Below are positions 58,090 to 64,000 of a DNA stretch of 64,000 nucleotides, piece by piece. The position numbers were made by a program, and so were the translations under genes. The DNA is from Pedobacter sp. Bi126 (GTDB lineage Bacteria; Bacteroidota; Bacteroidia; Sphingobacteriales; Sphingobacteriaceae). Positions within the stretch are counted from its first letter, which is position 1. Every line of letters starts with the position of its first letter. The notes beneath the pieces are model-generated. The model saw only the letters and a list, made by a program, of their open reading frames with translations. It did no database searches and was not told the DNA's origin. The DNA lies in assembly GCF_918698245.1 (NCBI RefSeq), contig NZ_CAKKMS010000009.1, positions 121,454-185,453 on the forward strand, given 5' to 3'.

Positions 58090-59751
58090 ATGAAGATGAA
58101 AAAGAAACTATATGGTATGTATATCCTTCTGGCCGTTTTGCTAATGGGCCTTGGTGCTTGTAAGGATGAATTTTTTGAACCTTCATACAGTGAAGGTCCC
58201 GTAAGTGAAGAAGCAATCTGGAATACCGACAGGCGTGTACGGGAGTATTTGAACAACGGATACAATTATATGCTGGCCAGATACAATGTTGACGGTTCGG
58301 GCGCATTAATGGCCAGCGGAAGTGACGAAGCCGTAAATTCAAATTTAAATAGCAACGTTAATGTTTTCAATAATGGTAACTGGAGCAGTTTAAGGACCTT
58401 CGACGAACAATACACCAACCTTTATACTGGATTATGGGTGGTAAATACATTTCTGGAGCGATCGCCCACGGCGGTTATCTTTCCGGCAAGCGATCTGCCC
58501 GCGCTAAGGGGAGAGGCCTTCTTTCTGAGGGCTTTATTCCATTATGAATTATTTAAGCGGTATGGCGGAATCGTGCTCGCCACCAGATCCTTTTCGCCGA
58601 TAGAAGATCTTAACCTTCCACGAAATACGGTTGATGATGTGGTAAAACAGATTGTTAAAGATTGCGACTCGGCAATCAGCCAGATTCCTGCAGCTTCTAC
58701 CAAAGATTGGGATGCGGCCAATTACGGTCGTGCTACAAAGGCCGCTGGAATGGCACTAAAAGCCAAAACGCTGTTGGTTTATGCAAGTCCGCTTTACAAT
58801 CTAAATAATGACCTGCAGCGTTGGCAAAATGCCGCAAAAAGTGCAAAAGATTTAATGGACTTAAACAAACACAGCTTGTTGAGCACGGCGTTATTCCCTA
58901 GCTTATGGGACTATACCACCACCGCTACTTCTTACAACAACGAGGTTATTTTCGCCACACCGGCAAGCAATACCAATACAATAGAGTCAAATAACGCACC
59001 CATTAGCTTCACCGGCGGGTTGGGAAGAACAAACCCTACACAGAACCTGGTCGACGCCTTTGAAATGACCAATGGCAAAGCCATAACGGATCCTTCATCA
59101 GGTTATGATCCGCAAAATCCGTACGCCAACAGAGACCCTCGTTTAAACCAGTTTATCGTGTATAATGGGGCAAATTTTAAAACGGGAAGTTTAACCCGTG
59201 CGGTGGAAACTTATGAGGGAGGTCGGGATAATGTTCCTTCTAATGTAAACAGTACAAAATCAGGCTATTATCTACGTAAATTTCTAAGTGGCAATGCAAC
59301 TTATAACATCACAGGTACCACAAGCGTAAGAAGGCCCTGGGTTTTGTTTAGGTATGCAGAAATCTTACTGATCTATGCAGAAGCTTTAAATGAATTTGGC
59401 GGTCCGAACGCAGAAGTTTATAATGCCATAAACGCTGTGCGTACCCGGGCTGGGATGCCCGCGCTGACCGGGTTGACACAATCTCAAATGCGCGATCGCA
59501 TTAAAAACGAACGCCGCGTAGAATTATGTTTTGAAGAACAGCGGTTTTTTGATGTGAGGCGATGGAAGGATGGGGAAAGTAATTTTAACGGACCCGTTAA
59601 AGGCATAAAAATTACCAAGGTGGGTACTACTTTAGCTTATAGCCCTTTTGTAATTGAAAACAGGACCTTTACCAGTAAAAACTATTGGTATCCTTTTCAG
59701 CAGTCTGAAATCAATAAAGCAAATAAACTGATTCAAAATCCAGGTTATTAA
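58090..59751 (+). CDS. SusD/RagB-like glycan-binding lipoprotein (SusD-4)
   Basis: 553 residues with a lipobox around MGLGAC (Cys24; Cys22 if started at the second ATG, 58096). TPR segment EAFFLRALFHYELFKRYGGIVL, C-terminal signature RIKNERRVELCFEEQRFFDVRRW, end LIQNPGY. It is most similar in layout to SusD-3 (both contain an ITD..SGYxPQNPY segment), so the second pair probably arose by duplication. It is the lid of the short SusC-4 and lies 2 bp before the CE15 gene. Confidence 0.95.
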   Translation: MKMKKKLYGMYILLAVLLMGLGACKDEFFEPSYSEGPVSEEAIWNTDRRVREYLNNGYNYMLARYNVDGSGALMASGSDEAVNSNLNSNVNVFNNGNWSSLRTFDEQYTNLYTGLWVVNTFLERSPTAVIFPASDLPALRGEAFFLRALFHYELFKRYGGIVLATRSFSPIEDLNLPRNTVDDVVKQIVKDCDSAISQIPAASTKDWDAANYGRATKAAGMALKAKTLLVYASPLYNLNNDLQRWQNAAKSAKDLMDLNKHSLLSTALFPSLWDYTTTATSYNNEVIFATPASNTNTIESNNAPISFTGGLGRTNPTQNLVDAFEMTNGKAITDPSSGYDPQNPYANRDPRLNQFIVYNGANFKTGSLTRAVETYEGGRDNVPSNVNSTKSGYYLRKFLSGNATYNITGTTSVRRPWVLFRYAEILLIYAEALNEFGGPNAEVYNAINAVRTRAGMPALTGLTQSQMRDRIKNERRVELCFEEQRFFDVRRWKDGESNFNGPVKGIKITKVGTTLAYSPFVIENRTFTSKNYWYPFQQSEINKANKLIQNPGY

Positions 59752-59753
59752 GT

Positions 59754-61019
59754 ATGATGTATAGATTAAAATTTTCTCCCCATCAAAGCAGATTTGTAAT
59801 TACCGATTCGGTAAGAAAAACGCTGATTTTTTTGCTTGCGCTAATCCTATTTTCAGGTAGCGTATATGCGCAGAAAACGGATAAGTTTATGGGAGAAATT
59901 GTCAATTATGATGAAAGCACTGTTCCGGCCTACACCTTACCCGAAATACTGCTCACCACAAAGGGAGAAAGGGTGAAAAACACCTCGATTTGGGAGAAAA
60001 AGCGAAGACCTGAACTTTTAGCTCTTTTTGAAGAACATGTTTATGGAAAAACACCCGGTAGTTTTGATAGCTTGAAGTTTATGGTAACCAATGAAAAAGC
60101 TGATGCCATGCAGGGAAAGGCTCATTTGAAAGAGATAAAGATTACCGCCTGGAATAAAGGGAATTCGATATCCTTTCCTGTGGTGCTCTTTATTCCAAAC
60201 AAACGGAACAAACCAGCTCCTGTATTTTTACTGATCAACAACCGGAGCAGCAGAAATATGGATCCAACAAGAGTAGAAAAGAGTACTTTTTGGCCAGCAG
60301 AGCTGTTGATCGACAGCGGTTATGCTATTGCTGCTTTTCATCATGGAGATGTAGCCCCTGACCGTAAGGATAGCTATCAGAATGGTGTATTGGCGCATTT
60401 GTTTCCGGCAGAACTGGAAAAAGATAATGGAATGAAAGCAATCGGCGTATGGGCTTGGGCCGCAAGCAGAGTAATGGATTACTTCAAAACCGATAAAGCA
60501 ATCGATTTTAACAAAGTTGCGCTCGTTGGGCATTCCCGGGGTGGTAAAACGGCTTTATGGGCCGCCGCCCAGGATCAACGTTTTGCAATGGTGTTTAGCA
60601 GTTGCTCAGGCAGTACGGGTGCATCGCTTGCAAGGCGTAAATATGGCGAAACAATAAGCCTGATCAATAAACAGTTTGGTTATTGGTTTAATAATAATTA
60701 CAAGAAATATAGCAATGATGTAAACAGCCTGCCGGTTGACCAGCATATGCTCATTGGTCTCATTGCTCCACGGCCAGTGTATACCACCAATGCTACCGAA
60801 GATAGATGGGCAGACCCTTACGGCTCGTTTTTGTCATTAGTGAAAGCCAAGCCTGTTTACGATCTCTATGGTAAAAAAGTTAACCTTCCAAAAGATATGC
60901 CCGTAGTGAACAGTCCCATAATTAATTCGGCTATGGGCTACCATTTCAGGGAAGGAAAACACGACCTAAATGTTTACGATTGGACAAATTTTATCCGCTT
61001 TGCCAAACTCCATTTTTAG
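59754..61019 (+). CDS. CE15 4-O-methyl-glucuronoyl methylesterase
   Basis: 421 residues. A signal peptide is preceded by a long n-region (hydrophobic core LIFLLALILFSGSVYAQ). The alpha/beta-hydrolase core has the CE15 nucleophile elbow GHSRGGKTALWAAAQDQRF (Ser261), the SCSGSTGASLARRKYGET segment (Glu299), IAPRPVYTTNATEDRWADP with a possible alternative triad acid (Glu349/Asp350), and the catalytic His403 in HFREGKHDL before YDW. These enzymes cut the ester between glucuronic acid on a glycan and an alcohol such as lignin or methanol. It closes the tandem SusCD operon and is the strongest single indication of a glucuronate-bearing substrate. Confidence 0.92.
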   Translation: MMYRLKFSPHQSRFVITDSVRKTLIFLLALILFSGSVYAQKTDKFMGEIVNYDESTVPAYTLPEILLTTKGERVKNTSIWEKKRRPELLALFEEHVYGKTPGSFDSLKFMVTNEKADAMQGKAHLKEIKITAWNKGNSISFPVVLFIPNKRNKPAPVFLLINNRSSRNMDPTRVEKSTFWPAELLIDSGYAIAAFHHGDVAPDRKDSYQNGVLAHLFPAELEKDNGMKAIGVWAWAASRVMDYFKTDKAIDFNKVALVGHSRGGKTALWAAAQDQRFAMVFSSCSGSTGASLARRKYGETISLINKQFGYWFNNNYKKYSNDVNSLPVDQHMLIGLIAPRPVYTTNATEDRWADPYGSFLSLVKAKPVYDLYGKKVNLPKDMPVVNSPIINSAMGYHFREGKHDLNVYDWTNFIRFAKLHF

Positions 61020-61110
61020 TTATCCTATTGGATAGATGATGAGGCAAGTCGCTATTTTACAATATGTTGTGATAGCATAGCCTAAAAGATAAGATTGGTT
61101 AGTTTTAGTT

Positions 61111-61146
61111 AACGGAGGAATGCTGCAAAGCGCCTCCGTTTTTTGT
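61111..61146 (+). terminator. Intrinsic terminator after CE15
   Basis: AACGGAGG (61111-61118) pairs perfectly with CCTCCGTT (61133-61140) around a 14-base loop, followed by a T-rich run (61139-61144 and beyond). It lies 92 bp after the CE15 stop and ends the SusC-3 operon. Confidence 0.8.
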
Positions 61147-61231
61147 TTTCTGGTGATATGCAATGGTTTACCAATATTTTTTGAAGGCGAATGCCCGTTC
61201 TAATACCATTCAGGGCAAATTTTTTCTTCTT

Positions 61232-61308
61232 GTACAAAATTGAACCATTTCCGTACAAAAACGAACCCTTTCGCGCCCTCTTGTCGTGTATTTTTATCAC
61301 AACCAAAT
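61232..61308 (+). promoter_or_regulatory. HTCS-type promoter, site 4 (DUF4832 copy 2)
   Basis: Repeats GTACAAAATTGAACC (61232-61246) and GTACAAAAACGAACC (61253-61267) are 21 bp apart. A 21-bp gap leads to TATTTTTA (61289-61296, one mismatch to TAnnTTTG), then 4 bp, then AACCAAAT (61301-61308). Same layout as sites 1-3. The next gene starts 355 bp further on. The ATG at 61318 gives only three codons, so there is no real leader ORF here. Confidence 0.82.
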
Positions 61309-61663
61309 TATATTCTTATGAGCCAATAGCTAAGTTCCCTTAACCCAAAGCAAGGTGAAATGGGAGGCTAAGTGTATTAAATGCGTCCAGATTGGATGCA
61401 TTAAAGATCTCTTTTGCCTTTCCTAACCAGCGTAACACCGTACGCTGATTACCGATTTTTTTAAACCCCATCATTTTAATTCGAAACAACGATCTGTCGA
61501 CAATCGCGCTTCGATTTATAATGTCTCTTTACGTCAATCCCTTATTTAGGTAGCAACTGGTGCAAATGTAATTTTAGCAAAGGCAAAAATTGCCCTCTGC
61601 TTGAAGCATTGCTGCATTCAAATTTAAAGAATTTTTAAATCCAATAATTTAATGTTTATTACT
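61309..61663. other. Long untranslated leader of DUF4832 copy 2
   Basis: About 355 bases between the site-4 start region and the ATG at 61664, without an ORF of note. No stable terminator or known riboswitch pattern is evident. Most of the sequence has no counterpart in the leaders after sites 1-3. Confidence 0.45.
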
Positions 61664-63652
61664 ATGAAAAAACCAAATTTAGAGAAGACCGGAAAGGTCG
61701 CTTTGCTGGCATTATTATGCTTGCAAATGCTTTCGTGTACTAAAAACAAAGACGAAGATCTTTTAGAAACCTTTAACAACGGAGCACAAAAAATGGCTGT
61801 TGTTGGTGCCGCCAATAATGTACTGATCAGGCCCGTATATAACAGTACAGCTGTATTGCGTAATCCGTTAAATGGCTGGGTGATGTATGCAAAGCGAGAT
61901 GCTGTTGATACTTATTGGGATAGTCAATTTTACGTGCCAGAATTGGGCAGAAATGTAAAGGCTATTGATTACGCATCCGCCTGTTACATCCGTACAAGCT
62001 GGCGATCGCTTAATCCCAGTCCCGGCGTTTATGCCTGGAGAGACTTGAGCTCGCAGATTGGTAAATTAATTAATGGGGTTAAAACCAGGGGATTACCCAT
62101 CGCGTTCCGGATCGTTGTAGACGGGCGTGATCAGGGAGAAAATACACCTGCTTTTGTGTTTAACGCCGGAGCTGGATATTGGTTGTCAAACCCCGCCGCG
62201 CCTACACAGAAAACCCCTTACCCTCAAGATCCGATATTCAGACAATACTATAGTACTTTCATAGAAGAGCTGGCAAAAGACTTTAATGATCCCGTTCGTA
62301 CCTCTTTTATTGATGCCTATGGCTTGGGCAAGTGGGGAGAAGCCCATAATACGGTATATGCAGCCCCGGGTGTGTTAACGGCCGCACAAACAGAGACGGT
62401 AAAGGAAGAGACTTTAGACTGGATTATGGCATTATACAACAGGACATTTACCAAAGTGCCGCTGGTGATCAATTACCATAGATTAATAGGTCATCCTACG
62501 AGTTGGGGGGCAGCAAACGCCAATAGCGACAGGTTACTGGTTAAAGCGATCAATCGAGGGTATAGCTTGAGGCATGATGCCTTTGGAATGACCGATTATT
62601 ACCAAAGCTGGGAGAAAAATTTTGCGGCAACCTGGAAACATAAACGTCCGATTATTATGGAGGGAGGATGGATTGTGAGTGGTACCCACCGTTACTGGAT
62701 CGACTCAAGCGGACAATATCGCGAAGGGCATCCTGAAGATGTAAGGCTGGGTGAATTTAACAGGTCGGCCGAAGCTGCGGTAAACATGATGGATTTTAGG
62801 GTTGGGGAAACAACCTCCTGGTTTCAGACCAGCTTTCCGCTGGTACAACGTTTTAATGCAGAAGGAGGCTACCGGTTATATCCTGATGAGTTATCGTTGC
62901 CAGATGCAATTGCCAATGGTGCCACGGCTACTTTGAGCCATCGCTGGAAAAACATGGGCTGGGGGTATTGCCCTAACAATATTCCTCAGTGGAACTATAA
63001 GTATAAAGTTGCCTTTGCTATTCTGGATACTGCCGGTGTGGTAAAAAAACTTTTTATCGACGAAAACGGAGACCCTTCTAAATGGCTGAAAGATAATCCT
63101 ATCACTTATAATTTCACCACAACGGCAATCAATTTGCCTCCTGGCACCTATAAATGGGGGGTTGCCATTATCGATAAAACAAATTTGAATAAACCGGGTA
63201 TTGCACTTGCTGTAACCGGCACCTTTAAAAATGGATGGCTTGAACTCGGTAATCTGCAGGTACAAGCAGAGGCGCCCATTGGCCAAACGGTAAAATTAAA
63301 AGGCCCCAACAATATGTTTGTATCCGGCGAAAATGGGGAAGCACCAATGAGATGTAACCGTGCGAACGCGTCTGGCTGGGAAACCTTTGCCATTGTAGAT
63401 GCAGGCGGAGGAAAAGTTGCCTTGCGAAGCATGAACAAATATGTATCCTCAGAAAATGGGGCTACTACCGGGATAACCTGCAGCCGAACAACCATCAGCG
63501 ATTGGGAAAAGTTTGATTGGGTGGTTAACGCCAATGGCAAAATCTCACTTAAGGGGAATAACGGTAAGTATATTTCTTCTGAAGGTGGGCAGTCGGTAAT
63601 GAAATGTAACAGGGAAACTATCGCAGGCTGGGAAGCTTTCGCTTTGGAGTAG
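61664..63652 (+). CDS. DUF4832-type lipoprotein with C-terminal beta-trefoil (copy 2)
   Basis: 662 residues from ATG 61664 (an ATG at 61652 is possible), lipobox LQMLSC (Cys25). The first ~530 residues follow the copy at 39703 closely, keeping IDAYGLGKWGEAHN (Glu226) and IIMEGGW (Glu333), the candidate glutamate pair. Unlike copy 1 it carries about 120 extra residues at the end. These form three repeats of the type LKGxNxxYVSSENG....CNRxxxxxWExF, a fascin/ricin-like beta-trefoil expected to bind sugar. Attachment of a binding module to the core favours an enzyme acting on polysaccharide at the cell surface. It has its own HTCS-type promoter. Confidence 0.78.
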   Translation: MKKPNLEKTGKVALLALLCLQMLSCTKNKDEDLLETFNNGAQKMAVVGAANNVLIRPVYNSTAVLRNPLNGWVMYAKRDAVDTYWDSQFYVPELGRNVKAIDYASACYIRTSWRSLNPSPGVYAWRDLSSQIGKLINGVKTRGLPIAFRIVVDGRDQGENTPAFVFNAGAGYWLSNPAAPTQKTPYPQDPIFRQYYSTFIEELAKDFNDPVRTSFIDAYGLGKWGEAHNTVYAAPGVLTAAQTETVKEETLDWIMALYNRTFTKVPLVINYHRLIGHPTSWGAANANSDRLLVKAINRGYSLRHDAFGMTDYYQSWEKNFAATWKHKRPIIMEGGWIVSGTHRYWIDSSGQYREGHPEDVRLGEFNRSAEAAVNMMDFRVGETTSWFQTSFPLVQRFNAEGGYRLYPDELSLPDAIANGATATLSHRWKNMGWGYCPNNIPQWNYKYKVAFAILDTAGVVKKLFIDENGDPSKWLKDNPITYNFTTTAINLPPGTYKWGVAIIDKTNLNKPGIALAVTGTFKNGWLELGNLQVQAEAPIGQTVKLKGPNNMFVSGENGEAPMRCNRANASGWETFAIVDAGGGKVALRSMNKYVSSENGATTGITCSRTTISDWEKFDWVVNANGKISLKGNNGKYISSEGGQSVMKCNRETIAGWEAFALE

Positions 63653-63678
63653 GCGTAAAATCACTCAGGTGAAACTGT

Positions 63679-63770
63679 CGTCATTGCGACTTTTTCAGCC
63701 GACGAAGCAATCTTTGTAGCGTTGATCGCTGTCATGAAAGATTGCTTCGCCGTTCCTCCTCGCAATGACG
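63679..63770. repeat. REP-like palindromic element
   Basis: Outer arms CGTCATTGCG (63679-63688) and CGCAATGACG (63761-63770) are exact reverse complements. Inside, GACGAAGCAATCTTT (63701-63715) pairs with AAAGATTGCTTCGC (63738-63751). The TCATTGCGA / GAAGCAATCTTT wording is that of dispersed palindromic repeats I know from many Bacteroidota genomes. It starts 27 bp after the DUF4832 stop and may double as a transcription end. Confidence 0.75.
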
Positions 63771-64000
63771 TATTTTCACTATTCTGGTCTTAGCGTCTCC
63801 AATGCTATTAAGTTAAGGGTTTTTGGATTTTGAGATAGTTTTTTTTAGTATATTTATATACAATCAAAAAAGATACATGAGTTTAATTTCCAGCAATATT
63901 TCCAAGGAGAAACATATCGTTTCTCCTAAAAAAAACATGTGATTTTATTCAAAAAAATCCGACCCCTGGGAAGTATATTACCAAAGCAAAGTTTTTCATC
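63771..64000. other. Gene-free right end of the window
   Basis: AT-rich. It holds a perfect 9-bp inverted repeat AGGAGAAAC-N5-GTTTCTCCT (63905-63927) followed by a run of A, and a 21-codon frame (63877-63942) spanning it. No gene family is recognised. It could be the leader of a gene beyond the window. Confidence 0.4.

Noticed and set aside
61624..61815. Minus-strand frame over the start of DUF4832 copy 2
   Set aside because: Antisense shadow of a lipoprotein leader; no family resemblance.
1..64000. CRISPR arrays, tRNA or rRNA genes, insertion sequences, phage or plasmid genes
   Set aside because: None recognised: no regularly spaced repeats, no cloverleaf-like sequences, no transposase or integrase frames on either strand.

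Overview
The window looks like a chromosomal segment of a Bacteroidota bacterium of the Pedobacter/Mucilaginibacter type (Sphingobacteriaceae). The support is four SusC/SusD pairs, a hybrid two-component regulator (HTCS), many lipoprotein signal peptides, A-rich leaders without Shine-Dalgarno sequences, and several promoters with the Bacteroidota -7 box TAnnTTTG. The genus is inferred from overall gene style; there is no rRNA or other marker gene here.

Layout. 1-1812 (-) is the 5' part of a PAS/GAF sensor histidine kinase. 2280-3296 (-) is a GntR/LacI-type sugar-responsive regulator, divergent from locus 1 and separated from it by a promoter with a tandem CCAGN operator. Locus 1 (3638-24814, +) encodes SusC, SusD, a DUF5017 lipoprotein, three related secreted (alpha/alpha)-toroid proteins, an SGNH esterase, an apparently cytoplasmic FAD oxidoreductase, a sodium:solute symporter and a DUF4886 SGNH protein. 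A hairpin terminator separates it from a convergent GH30_8-type glucuronoxylanase (24904-26175, -). 26528-28702 is an unrelated block: WYL regulator, NmrA-like protein and SMR exporter.

Locus 2 (29330-63652, +) is a large polysaccharide-utilisation locus for a uronic-acid-containing glycan. It encodes GH97, GH2 with a beta-glucuronidase signature, SusC/SusD, a SusE-like lipoprotein, a DUF4832 protein, the HTCS regulator, an alginate/glucuronan-lyase-like protein, GH16, GH105, a second DUF4886 protein, two further SusC/SusD pairs in tandem, a CE15 glucuronoyl esterase, and a second DUF4832 protein with a beta-trefoil tail.

The clearest signal not explained by the genes is a composite promoter repeated four times in locus 2, ahead of GH97, SusC-2, SusC-3 and the last DUF4832 gene. 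It consists of two direct copies of GTACAAAAnnnAACC spaced exactly 21 bp, then 20-21 bp, then a TAnnTTTG box, then 4 bp, then an ACCAAAT-like start region. It is most simply the binding site of the HTCS at 41472-45557 and would define its regulon inside the window. Three of the four promoters are followed by a short leader ORF of 31-40 codons.

Working model (inference): SusCD pairs and surface lipoproteins capture glycan. GH16, GH30 and the lyase cut backbones, and CE15 and the SGNH/DUF4886 enzymes remove esters. GH105, GH2 and GH97 trim unsaturated uronate, glucuronate and alpha-galactose. Locus 1 appears to process a related ligand through poorly characterised toroid enzymes plus a redox step inside the cell.
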